Shown: in pieces, positions 47,037 through 56,065 of the stretch | Layout of the letters: every line of letters begins with the position of its first letter | Position numbering within the stretch: the stretch's first letter is position 1 | Assembly (NCBI GenBank): GCA_963713545.1 | Contig: CAVQME010000001.1 | Span: 372,001 to 436,000, forward strand | DNA from: CAVPLM01 sp963713545 | GTDB taxonomy: Bacteria; Actinomycetota; Thermoleophilia; RBG-16-64-13 | Reading direction: 5' to 3' | Length of the DNA: 64,000 bases | Made by a program: the position numbers and the translations under genes | The notes under the pieces: generated by a model | What the model saw: only the letters and a program-made list of their open reading frames with translations | What the model was told of the DNA's origin: nothing | Databases searched by the model: none

Positions 47037-47521
47037 GACCCCTGCCCCCCGTTCCTCATCGTCTCGGCCGCGGCTTCCACCGCGTCGATGATCTTCACGT
47101 AGCCCGTGCACCGGCAGAGGTTGCCGGCCAGAGCACTCTTGATCTCGTCGCGCGTGGGCGCTGGGTTCTCGTCGAGCAGGGCCTTGGAAGAAAGGATCAT
47201 CCCCGGCGTGCAGAAACCGCACTGGACGGCCCCCTTGTCAACAAAGGCCTGCTGGATGGGGTGCAGTCCGCCGCCTTCGGCCAGTCCCTCGATGGTCACG
47301 ATGTCCTTGCCGATCGCCGTCACGGCAAGCGTCAGGCATGAGAACGATGGTTTGCCGTCGATGAGAACCGTGCACGCGCCGCAATCCCCCGCGCCGCAGG
47401 CGTACTTGGTGCCCGTCAGCCCCAGCTTGTCTCTCAGCACGTCGATCAGCAGCATGTGGGGCTCGACTATGACTTCGTACTCGCCGCCGTTGACCGTGAA
47501 GGTGGCTATCTGTTTGCTCAT
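47033..47521 (-). CDS. Xanthine-dehydrogenase-family [2Fe-2S] subunit (second system), 162 aa
   Basis: CGAGDCGACTV (plant-type 2Fe-2S) and CGFCTPG...CRCTGY (second 2Fe-2S) are complete. Start ATG 47521 overlaps the FAD-subunit stop (ATGA) and its own stop overlaps the large-subunit start, so M-S-L are translationally coupled. Frame intact; length typical. Confidence 0.9.
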   Translation of the reverse strand: MSKQIATFTVNGGEYEVIVEPHMLLIDVLRDKLGLTGTKYACGAGDCGACTVLIDGKPSFSCLTLAVTAIGKDIVTIEGLAEGGGLHPIQQAFVDKGAVQCGFCTPGMILSSKALLDENPAPTRDEIKSALAGNLCRCTGYVKIIDAVEAAAETMRNGGQGS

Positions 47522-48400
47522 GACGCCCTCCCTCCGGCAGCGCCTGGTAAGGCGGCCGTGGTGAGCGCGTCCTTGACCAGGACCCTCACCATCTCCTTGC
47601 GATACGCCGCCGTCGAGCGAACGTCGGATATGGGCGCTGCCGCCTCGGCGGCCGCTGCTGCCGCCTCCTCTATGGTCTCCGCGGTCATCTGCCTGCCCAC
47701 CAGCAGCCCCTCGGCCTCCGCCGGCCCGAAGAGGAGTGGGCGCGACCGATCCAAGCGCGATCTTGGCATCCGCGCACACCCCGTCGGCCATCGTCACCGC
47801 GACCGCAGCGTTGACCTTGGCGATGTCCTCGGCCGTCTTGGACAGCTTCATGAAGGCCGCACGCGACCCTGGCGCCACCGGCGGGACGATGATCTCGGTC
47901 ACGATCTCGTGGGCATTCACGGCGGTCCTGCCGACGTCGACGAAGAACTCCTCTATGGGGATCTCGCGCTCCCGACCGAGCCCGGCGATCTTCACCCTGG
48001 CTCCAAGCGCGAAGAGAGCCGGCGCCACATCCGAGGCCGGGGTGCCGACACAAAGATTGCCTACAGCCGTTCCCATCACCTTGGTCTGGACCGAGACGAT
48101 GGAGTCGATCGCCTGAGCCAGCAACGGCCAGCCCTGGCGCACGACCGGTGAAAGCTCTATCTGCCTCAGGGTGGCCAGAGCACCGAATCGAAGCCCGGCG
48201 CCATCGGCCTTCACGTAGTCGAGACCGGGCACCTTCTGAAGGCTGACCACCTTCTCCGGCGCGACCTCGCGAAGCCTCATCTTCAGAACCAGATCTATGC
48301 CCCCGGCGAGCACCCTGGCCTGCCGACCGTCGACCAGCTCAATCACTTCGCCCACGCTCGTGGGCTCGGCGAACTCAAACGGCAACAACACTCGATGCAT
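47518..48400 (-). CDS. Xanthine-dehydrogenase-family FAD subunit (second system), one frameshift
   Basis: CoxM/XdhB-type FAD subunit of about 293 aa: ARVLAGGIDLVLKMR, GTAVGNLCVGTPASDVAPAL and VNAAVAVTMADGVC lie in one frame. After about 47735 the C-terminal CO_deh_flav_C domain (AAPISDVRSTAAYRKEMVRV) continues in another. There is no inserted GltD module, in contrast to 18091-20448, and no Cys-rich loop. Start ATG 48400. First gene of the M-S-L operon; its electron acceptor is not evident. Confidence 0.86.
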
Positions 48401-48444
48401 GCCATTCCACCCTTCTCTCGCCGTCCCGCTGCCGGGACTCTTGC

Positions 48445-48484
48445 GCCCCTCCCCAGCCGGGCTATCCCAAGACTGGGGAGGGGC
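48445..48484 (-). terminator. Hairpin between solute-binding gene and Mo-hydroxylase operon
   Basis: A 12-bp stem (48445-48456 with 48473-48484, 16-nt loop) in the 193-nt gap downstream of the 48594-50105 gene. No T tract follows on the - strand, so it is more likely an attenuator or an mRNA-stabilising stem than a full stop. Confidence 0.5.
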
Positions 48485-48593
48485 CCTTCAGCGGGATCAC
48501 CTGTCTACTGATCAGCTCACGAATACTGGTACGGAACCTCACTCTCGCCCATTGAATCCCCCATCTCGGCCGAGTCTGTGCACGCTTCCGGTC

Positions 48594-50105
48594 TTACGAA
48601 TACAGGAATGGCAATACCGGTACGGTCGGAACGGTCGGGGCCAGTACGTTGTTGACAGTCGCGTAGTCGAGCGGCCACTTGGTGCCCGGTACCCACTGCG
48701 CCCCCGTCCATGCGGGCTTGGAGACATTGGGATGCGGCCGGAAGCTGTCCGTGGCGGTCGGATCGGCGTCGATAGGGGCGGTGAAGTCGATGGGGCCCGT
48801 TATGCTATCCATCTTGGTGGTCTTGATGGCCTCGACGATCGACTCCTTGTCATCCAGGTCTTTCGTGCGCTTGAGCACGTCGATGGTCCACGAGAACTTG
48901 TCCAGAAAGCCGATCGACAACTCCTCTTGCAGGCCGGTGTCCTTCTCCCACCTCTCAGCAAGCTGCGGGCAGTCCATCCCGGTGAGAGGGTCGATATAGG
49001 GATAGTCTCGAGTCCAACCGTGCTCGATGATCAAATAGAGCGCCTCGGGGCCAAGTCCGGCGAGACCCTGAGGCATCGTTATGCCCAGGCCTCCGCTCGG
49101 GATCTTCGGGTTGTAGCCCTGCTGCAGCGACTGCTTCCAGAAGTTGGTGAAGTCCGGCGGCTGCATCGCCGCGATCAGCACGTCGGCACCCGCTTTCTTG
49201 AAGCTGGCGATCTCCTTGGTGAAGTCCTCGGACCCCAGGTTGAACTGGGCGGATGCAACCAGCTCGTAGCCATACTTCCGCAGGGCTACGGGCGTGCCGT
49301 ATTGCTCGTCCAGCCAGGCATTGCCATCGGGGTTGTTCATTGTTATGAGCGCAGCCATCTTGTTGTTCGGGATCTGGTCCGCTGCGCCGATGATGCTGTA
49401 GCCCATCTGCTCCGTGCCCATCGAGTGCGCGAACGTCCACTTGAACGGAGTGTTCAAATCCGCGCCCCGCCCGAACACGAAAGCCTGCCACGGGGCATAA
49501 CTGGTGAGGAAAGGCGTGCCCAGAGCCTCGGCCTGTTCCGCAGCCGGGTTGGTCACGTCGGGAGTCACGGAGCCCAACAGGATGTCCACGTTATCGTTCT
49601 GGATCAGGTCTCCGGCTATCTGGGCCGCTCTGTTGGAGTCGGATTGGCAGTCTCTCAGCAAGAAGTTGATTGGATGCTTCTTGCCGTCGCCCAACGTGAT
49701 CCCGTCGCCTACTACCTCGGCCGTCAATCCAGCGGCCCATTCGTCCGCCGGACCGAAGGCCGCGAGTGCGCCCGTTTTCGGCATGACGACGCCGATCTTG
49801 ATCTCGCGGCCCATCTCTTCGGCGACGCTCACGGTGGTGGTGCTGGCCGGCGCTGTAGTGGCAGTAGTCGCCTGGGTGGTGGTCGATGCGGCAGCCGTCG
49901 TGGTCGTGGTCGTCTCTTCCTCTTCGCCGCAGGCCGCGAGCAGCCCGCCCAGGCCGGCACCGGCGCCCAGCGCAGCGCCGGCCACCCCCGCGATCTTGAG
50001 AAAATCGCGCCGGCTGATGCCGGTTCCTGGTGACGCTCCGCGCTCGCCCTCCGCGTCTGTAGGACTTTTTCCCCCTGCAATCACCTTTGGCTCCTTTCTG
50101 GTCAC
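48594..50105 (-). CDS. ABC transporter solute-binding lipoprotein (Peripla_BP_6), copy 2, 503 aa
   Basis: Tat motif SRRDFLKIAG (R32-R33), lipobox LAAC (Cys59), Thr/Ala linker about 64-92, then the LivJ/LivK-type fold (IKIGVVMPKTGALAAFGPAD, TPFLTSYAPWQAFVFGRGAD, PDFTNFWKQSLQQGYNPKIP). No permease or ATPase is adjacent, so it may use the LivFGHM components at 33.8-37.1 kb or ones outside the window. It lies upstream of the second Mo-hydroxylase operon on the same strand; the ligand may be that enzyme's substrate. Confidence 0.88.
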   Translation of the reverse strand: MTRKEPKVIAGGKSPTDAEGERGASPGTGISRRDFLKIAGVAGAALGAGAGLGGLLAACGEEEETTTTTTAAASTTTQATTATTAPASTTTVSVAEEMGREIKIGVVMPKTGALAAFGPADEWAAGLTAEVVGDGITLGDGKKHPINFLLRDCQSDSNRAAQIAGDLIQNDNVDILLGSVTPDVTNPAAEQAEALGTPFLTSYAPWQAFVFGRGADLNTPFKWTFAHSMGTEQMGYSIIGAADQIPNNKMAALITMNNPDGNAWLDEQYGTPVALRKYGYELVASAQFNLGSEDFTKEIASFKKAGADVLIAAMQPPDFTNFWKQSLQQGYNPKIPSGGLGITMPQGLAGLGPEALYLIIEHGWTRDYPYIDPLTGMDCPQLAERWEKDTGLQEELSIGFLDKFSWTIDVLKRTKDLDDKESIVEAIKTTKMDSITGPIDFTAPIDADPTATDSFRPHPNVSKPAWTGAQWVPGTKWPLDYATVNNVLAPTVPTVPVLPFLYS

Positions 50106-50160
50106 TCTCCTTGCAGACTGGCGCGAACGCCAGGTCTAGCCCAATCGACGAAGCGCTCGG

Positions 50161-51015
50161 TTACTCGTAGTAATCCGGCACGGCTTTCAATGTAGAGAAC
50201 TGCTCCTGGTCATGACCGAAGAAGATCTGACCTTCTTCCTTCTCCACCAGGTCCCGGACGCGTTTGAAGCTGTGTAGCTCGCCGGCGGCTGACCACGTGA
50301 ACGCGTGTGGGATCCCCGGCGCATAGCCGTTGACCGGGATGTCGTAGTACATCCCCCGATGCTCGCAGGCCGAGAGGAACACGGGACCGGTCTTGGGCAG
50401 GCGCACCATCATGTTCTGGAAGCCGGGAGTGTGGCCGGGAAGGGACAGGATCTCCACATCCTTGCCCATGAGTTCGTAGTCCCCTTTGATATACAGGTAG
50501 TCGAGACCGGGCACTTCGAAGAGCTCGCGCACGTACATCCACGAGTGGAACTGCTCGATCGCCGGTTCGTCCCCGGGACGAGGGGGTACACCAATACGGC
50601 TCGCGTATTCCTGCTCATCCTCCTGAACCACGATCTTGGCTTTGGTCCCGGCGAACTCCGGCAGGTAGCCCGCATGCTCGCTCATGAGGTGGGAGATGAC
50701 TACGTAGTCGATGTCCTCGGGCTTGACCCCGATCTTGGCAAGCTGAGAGATCGGATTCTGATCGGGAGCCTGCTTGACGTGGGTGCCTTCGGGGCCGGTG
50801 CGATGAGGAAAGCCGACGAACTTCTTGAAGAAGTCGTACTGGAACCCCAGGTCAAAGAGGATCTTGCCTTTGGGATGGTCGATGAACCACTGGGTGTTGC
50901 GGATGGGAAAGGGCGCCGCGCAGTAGTCTTTGCCGGTACAGTCCTGGGTGCCGAAGTGCCAGAGGAACGCTTCCTCCACCCACATCTGGCCGCAGTCGAG
51001 AACGTACAGTTTCAC
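50161..51015 (-). CDS. MBL-fold protein, acyl-homoserine-lactonase-like, with altered metal motif (copy 1), 284 aa
   Basis: Lactonase-type metallo-beta-lactamase fold (KILFDLGFQYDF, LSLPGHTPGFQNMMVRLP, FTWSAAGELHSF). The HxHxDH metal motif reads SHLMSEHAG: the second His is Met and the Asp is Glu. The usual Asp-bearing GDA segment reads SACEH. The later His in LPGH and GHD are kept. Metal binding must therefore differ from the AiiA-type enzyme. The start GTG 51015 follows GGAGG. It is 13 nt downstream of a RidA-like gene and paralogous to 56066-56920. Confidence 0.85.
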   Translation of the reverse strand: MKLYVLDCGQMWVEEAFLWHFGTQDCTGKDYCAAPFPIRNTQWFIDHPKGKILFDLGFQYDFFKKFVGFPHRTGPEGTHVKQAPDQNPISQLAKIGVKPEDIDYVVISHLMSEHAGYLPEFAGTKAKIVVQEDEQEYASRIGVPPRPGDEPAIEQFHSWMYVRELFEVPGLDYLYIKGDYELMGKDVEILSLPGHTPGFQNMMVRLPKTGPVFLSACEHRGMYYDIPVNGYAPGIPHAFTWSAAGELHSFKRVRDLVEKEEGQIFFGHDQEQFSTLKAVPDYYE

Positions 51016-51028
51016 CGAGAAGCCTCCT

Positions 51029-51436
51029 TCAGTCTTTGAGACAGGCCACGACATCGATCTCGACGAGCATACTCGGCCGCGCCAGCGACGCCGGCTGCAT
51101 GAAGGTGCTGGCCGGAGGCTCTTCGACCAGCCCGGGGGCGTACTTCTGGTAGTACTCATACTCCGTGGCCCGCATGAGATCGTAGTCCTTGACGTCCTTG
51201 AGATAGATCACCGTCTTGACGATGTGGTCCATCGAGCTCCCGGCCTCCTCGAGGGCGGCGCGGACCTTGTCCAGGGCGACCAGCATCTGCTCCTTGACAT
51301 CGGAGGAGGAGACGTCGCCCGTCTCCATGGTGCGGCCGCTCATCCCGGAGAGGAACACAAGATCGCCCACGACCACCGATCGGGCGAACTTCTGCTTCTG
51401 GCCGGCGTAGTAGAGGGGATAGGTCTTCTTCTTCAT
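51029..51436 (-). CDS. RidA (YjgF/UK114)-family protein, copy 2, 135 aa
   Basis: RidA fold: VVVGDLVFLSGMSGR, ALDKVRAALEEAGSSMDHIV and MLVEIDVVACL. The catalytic Arg position is Ser (PPASTFMQP), so, as in copy 1, classical enamine/imine deamination is unlikely. It is downstream of HyuB (13 nt) and upstream of the MBL-fold gene, all on one strand and probably one mRNA. Confidence 0.85.
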   Translation of the reverse strand: MKKKTYPLYYAGQKQKFARSVVVGDLVFLSGMSGRTMETGDVSSSDVKEQMLVALDKVRAALEEAGSSMDHIVKTVIYLKDVKDYDLMRATEYEYYQKYAPGLVEEPPASTFMQPASLARPSMLVEIDVVACLKD

Positions 51437-51449
51437 GTGCTCTCCCTGA

Positions 51450-53306
51450 TCAAGGTATCTGTTCGTCGATGCCCACGATGCGGAATGCCTGGCGGGCGAA
51501 CGGCTCTGTCATCTGGTCGATGAAGATGAGGTCGCGTCTCCACTCTCCTTTCAGCTTGGCGCGGCCGGCCTCGGTGGCGGCCCGGTCGATGATGCCCGTC
51601 GCCTCGTCGACAGCGGCGCCGTAATCCCGGCGAGCGCTTTCCGTGGAGACAAGGCCGATGTCCATGTCGTGCTGCAGGTAGTCGAGGTCGCGGTCGAGGG
51701 GATCGCCGTAGCCGCCCCCTCCCGGCGCGCGGAAGTAGAGGATGTCGCCGTCGCGGGCGATCTCGCCGCCGGCCCGGTCGATGGGAGTCTCGCTGCCATC
51801 GGCGTGGATGATCTTGTTCTCGCCGTGAAGGCCCGGCATCCCGCCAAAGATGCCGTACGGCGGGATGACGCAGCGATCGTTAGCACCCTCCCACCTCACA
51901 CTCGTGGTCGACCGGCCGCATGATGGTCACCCCGGACATTCCTCCTCGGAATTTGCCCGGTCCGCCGGAATCAGGGTAGAAGGCATACTCCTCGACGAGG
52001 AAGGGATACCGGGTCTCGAACACCTCCATCGAGACCTGCGAGACGCTCCCGCCGATGCGTGGTCCGCCCGCGAGCTCGAACCCGTCCTTGGTCGCCCTCG
52101 CCCCCCAGGCCGTCGGGTCGGAGCCCAGGTACCAGGCGTAGTACTCCCCCGTCCTCGGATCGAAGCCGCCGGCGATGTGGGCGGTGGCCGTACCCGAGTC
52201 TGCTCCGATGACCCTCTCGGGGATCACGCGTGCCAGCGCCCCGCTGATGGTGTCGATTATCCGCAGCGACGTCTCGGTGTTGCCGCTCACCACCGGCGCC
52301 GGGAACCGGGCGTTCACCACTCTGCCTTCGGGGGCGATAATGCTGATGGGGCGGTAGCAGCCGTGGTTCTTGGGGATACTGGGATCGGTCAGATTGAACA
52401 TGGCGCAGTAGGTTGCCGAGTATACGACCCCGAGCACGCAGTTCGCCGGTCCTTTGACCTGCGGGTCGGAACCGCTGAAATCCATGGTGATATCGCTGCC
52501 GTCCACGGTGATCTTGACGTGGATCCTCACCGGACGGTCCTTGTCGATGCCGTCGTTGTCCAGGTAGTCGGCGAAGGTGTAGGTGCCGTCGGGGATCCTC
52601 TCTATCTCGGCCCGCATCAACTGTTCCGAGTAATCCAGCGCCCATTCCATGGCCGCCTTCATGGCCTCTGCCCCGTGCTTCTCGAACAGCTCCTCGATGC
52701 GCCGCTCTCCCAGGCGGCAGCCGGCCACCTGGGCCTGCAGGTCGCCCCACGAGAACTGAGGCACCCGGACGTTGGCGAGGAAGAGATCTCTCACCCCCTC
52801 ATTGAGGACGCCCTGGTCGTAGAGCTTGATCGGTGGCAGGCGCACACCCTCCTGAAAGATGCTGACGGTGTCACCGGCGAAGCTCCCGGGATGCATGCCC
52901 CCGATGTCGCCGTGGTGCCCCCGGGACACCGAGTAGGCGACCAGCTCACCCCGGTGATATACGGGGGAGATCACGTCGACGTCGGGCAGATGAGTGCCAC
53001 CGGGGAAGGGGTTGTTGTGGATCATCACGTCACCCTTCCTCAGGTTCTCCTCGCCAAAGCGGCCGATGATCGCCTTCGCGCTGAGCTCCAGCGCACCCAG
53101 GTGGACCGCTACTCCCATCGACGAAGCGATCAGGCGCCCCCGACTGTCCAGAAGGGCGGTGGAGAAATCGAGCACTTCGTTGAAGATGGGGTGATACGAG
53201 GTGCGTTTCAGCACCTCGGCCATCTCCAGCGGGATCGACTCCATAGGCTGCGGAGGACCCCGAGGGTGAATACGTCTTGGCTTGCCGGCTTTCCAGCCAC
53301 GTTCAC
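51450..53306 (-). CDS. hyuB: Hydantoinase B/oxoprolinase-family subunit (HyuB), frame-disrupted
   Basis: About 615 aa. The start GTG 53306 overlaps the HyuA stop. The first 18 codons (VNVAGKPASQDVFTLGVLRS) are in one frame. After about 53235 the main body (AEVLKRTSYHPIFNEVLDFS, GDVMIHNNPFPGGTHLPDVD, NTETSLRIIDTISGALARVI) runs in a second, and the C-terminus (RWEGANDRCVIPPYGIFGG, APGGGGYGDPLDRDLDYL) in a third from about 51890. With HyuA it forms an ATP-dependent cyclic-amide hydrolase (hydantoinase/5-oxoprolinase) or a carboxylase (acetone/acetophenone type). Confidence 0.86.
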
Positions 53307-55426
53307 ACCTCCGCAGGCGCGTCGTTGGTCTCTGCCTGAGTGGCCAGCTCCACTATCAGGGTCCCGTACTTGTCGACCTCGGCCGTTTCGCCCGGAGGCA
53401 GGACCGTCGTGGTGTCCATCTGCTCGATGATCGCGGGGCCACTGATGAGGTTGTTCGCCTTCAGACGGGAGCGCTCGTACGTGTTGCAGTCGATGTAGTC
53501 ACCGGCCTCTTCGAAGAACACTTTCCTCGTGCCCTTGAAGGCGGCACTCGCGTCGGCCGTGCCTACCTCGATCTCAAGCATGCTTCCTCGAGTCATGGGA
53601 CCGATGGCCGCCACGGTCAACGTCATGAATTCGATCTCGGAATCGCGCGACGCGTGCCCAAAGAGGTGAAGATGCTTGTCGTGGAATAGGTCGATAAGCC
53701 GGGCGAGGGTCTCTCCATCCATATGTTGGACCATCTCGTTCGGGATCTCGACCGGCACCTCGTGGGCTTGGCCCAGGTAGCGCATGTCGACCTCGTGGCG
53801 CATGACGATCTGCTCCGGAGCGAAACCCAGTTCTCGTATCTTCGCTACAGCCTCCTGGGCGATCTCGTCGAAGACAGCCTGCATGCGCTCGGGATCGGCC
53901 TGGGAACCCCGCGCGACATACGAGCGGTGAACGTCGTAGCGCGCGTCGGCCGTGATCAGACCCACGGCGGAGAAGACACCTGCGTTGAGAGGGACTATCA
54001 CTCGAGGGATCCGCAACTCCTGGGCCATGCGGATCGCATGGATGGCCGCTGTTCCGCCGGAGACGACCAGGCTGAAGTCTCGGGGATCGTGACCCCTCTG
54101 GATGGTGGTGACCCTGGTGGCCCCGATCATGTTGGCGTTCACCAGTCGGTAGACGCCATGCGCCGCCTCGGCCACGCTGATCCCCAGGGGATCGGCCAGC
54201 TTCCGCTTGATCGCTTCCCTGGCGGCCTCGGCGTTGACGGTCAATTGCCCGCCCAGATAGTAGTCGGCGTTGATATAGCCGAGGACGAGGTCGGCATCGG
54301 TGACCGTTGGCTCGGTGCCGCCCTTGTCGTAGCAGACCGGTCCGGGCACCGATCCGGCGCTTCGCGGCCCCACATGGACTCCCCCGGCCTTGTCGATGGA
54401 GGCGATGCTCCCTCCCCCGGCACCGATCTCCACCATGTCCATGACCGGAGCACCGATGAAGTACCTGCTCCCGACCCAGAACCGGGTGGTCACTTCAGGC
54501 GTGCCGTCGCGGATGACGCAGACCTTGGCCGTCGTGCCCCCCATATCGAATGAGATCACGTCGGGGTATCCCAGCGACATCCCCAACTGGGCGGCCGCCG
54601 TGACGCCGCCCGCCGGACCAGAATCGATGGTGTAGACAGGGCGCTGGGCCGCGACCTCCGAGGACATGATGCCGCCGCTCGACTGCATGAGGTAGAAGTC
54701 CTTCTGGAAACCGCCGGCCTTGAGCGTGTCGCGCAGTCTGCCCAGATACGACTGCATGATGGGCATGACATAGGCGTTAACGGTCGCCGTGCTGAGCCGT
54801 TCGTACTCGCGGATGATGGGTAGGATCTCGCTGGAGACCGAGAGATGGACATCGGGCATCATCTCGCGGATGATCTCCGCGGTGCGCTGCTCGTGGGAGG
54901 GGTTCATGAAAGAGAAGAGGTAGCAAATGACCACCGCCTCCACGCGCTGCTCCAGCAACTCGGCCGCTATCCTTCGCACAGCGTCTTCGTCGAGAGGCAC
55001 CAGCACATTCCCGCGGAAATCGAGTCTCTCCGGGACTTCAAACCTCAGCGGCCGCTTGACGAGCGGATCGTAGCCCCCCACGTAGTCCTGGGGAAGGTCC
55101 ATCTGCAGGTTGTACATGTCATCGGGATTCTCGATGACTCTCTGGCCACGACGCAGTTCCAGGATGTCCCGAAAGCCTTTGGTGGTGACCACGGCCACCC
55201 TCGCGCCCTTGTTCTCGATGACCGCGTTGACGCCGACTGTGGTGCCGTGCGAGAAGAAGCCGACCTCGCTTAGGTCGATGCCTGCCTTCTGGATGGCGTC
55301 GTAGACACCTACGGATTGATCTTGCGGAGTAGTGGGGGCCTTCGCGACGGTGACCCTGCCCTGCTCATCCATGGCCACAAGGTCAGTGAAGGTACCGCCG
55401 ACGTCTGCCCCGACCCTGCATGTCAT
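53303..55426 (-). CDS. hyuA: Hydantoinase A/oxoprolinase-family subunit (HyuA), 707 aa
   Basis: Intact ASKHA-fold subunit: RVGADVGGTFTDLVAMDEQG (ATP-site phosphate loop), GFFSHGTTVGVNAVIENKGA, ITFD-like VISFDMGGTTAKVCVIRDG and VEIGAGGGSIASIDKAGGV. The start ATG 55426 follows GAGGTG; an upstream in-frame start at 55456 is less likely. It is the partner of HyuB. The ring-opening ATPase type fits a cluster with a Mo hydroxylase acting on an N-heterocycle; acetophenone-carboxylase-like use is the alternative. Confidence 0.88.
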   Translation of the reverse strand: MTCRVGADVGGTFTDLVAMDEQGRVTVAKAPTTPQDQSVGVYDAIQKAGIDLSEVGFFSHGTTVGVNAVIENKGARVAVVTTKGFRDILELRRGQRVIENPDDMYNLQMDLPQDYVGGYDPLVKRPLRFEVPERLDFRGNVLVPLDEDAVRRIAAELLEQRVEAVVICYLFSFMNPSHEQRTAEIIREMMPDVHLSVSSEILPIIREYERLSTATVNAYVMPIMQSYLGRLRDTLKAGGFQKDFYLMQSSGGIMSSEVAAQRPVYTIDSGPAGGVTAAAQLGMSLGYPDVISFDMGGTTAKVCVIRDGTPEVTTRFWVGSRYFIGAPVMDMVEIGAGGGSIASIDKAGGVHVGPRSAGSVPGPVCYDKGGTEPTVTDADLVLGYINADYYLGGQLTVNAEAAREAIKRKLADPLGISVAEAAHGVYRLVNANMIGATRVTTIQRGHDPRDFSLVVSGGTAAIHAIRMAQELRIPRVIVPLNAGVFSAVGLITADARYDVHRSYVARGSQADPERMQAVFDEIAQEAVAKIRELGFAPEQIVMRHEVDMRYLGQAHEVPVEIPNEMVQHMDGETLARLIDLFHDKHLHLFGHASRDSEIEFMTLTVAAIGPMTRGSMLEIEVGTADASAAFKGTRKVFFEEAGDYIDCNTYERSRLKANNLISGPAIIEQMDTTTVLPPGETAEVDKYGTLIVELATQAETNDAPAEV

Positions 55427-55789
55427 TAGCGCCACCTCAAATGGTCCAGGCGTCAACAGTGCTGCGCCACATTTTAGAATTGATTCGCACCGTGGTCAAG
55501 ACGTTACACAGTGTCCATTGTGCAAACCGAACTTTCGTCGTTTGGTTCTTGGATACGATTGTCGTGTTTCACTATGCGCCGGCAATGAGCCTAGATTCTG
55601 GCTCCTCCCAGAGGCTGCCGCGGCGTATGACGCCGAGTTATTGGCCTTCAGTTCATTGCTCAGCGGGACGGGCCTAGGATCGGCAAAAAAGGATCAACCT
55701 GTGACTCGAGAAGACCTAGTGCTTAGCGAGGGGACGACGAGGTGAGGTTGGTCGGAGCGCTTGTCACTGATCTTGCGATTGATGGCTGC
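55427..55789. other. Intergenic region upstream of hyuA
   Basis: No gene is supported. The segment 55440-55600 is AT-richer than the neighbours, as expected for a promoter region. An open frame on + (55332-55745) has no homologous-looking features. Confidence 0.5.
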
Positions 55790-56060
55790 ACGGTATCGTC
55801 TCCCGTGTGGAATAGGTAGTCTCCCGCGAGGTCCTGTAACGGGAAGTGGCTGATGATCATGGCTTCCTGCCGACGGCGTCGTAGCTCCGGGTCTTCTCGC
55901 CCTGTGGGGTCGGTCTCCCCGGTGAGGCGCCCGAGGGCGTCGTAGGCGTAGGTGGTGGTGGCCTCCTGCGTCGGTGAAGCTCGCGCGCTTGCGGGTAGCG
56001 TCATAGCTTGCAAGGGTCACCCCGTCGGCCGGGTCGGTGGTCCGGACGAGCGGCTTCGAC
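55790..56060 (-). pseudogene. RHS/YD-repeat protein remnant
   Basis: On the - strand LASYDATRKRASFTDA and then TTTYAYDALGRLTGETDPTG, in neighbouring frames, match the tyrosine-aspartate (YD) repeats of RHS/wall-associated proteins. Only about two repeats remain, without start or C-terminal toxin domain, and the frame is broken once. This is a decayed fragment wedged between hyuA and the MBL-fold gene. Confidence 0.6.
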
Positions 56061-56065
56061 TGAAG

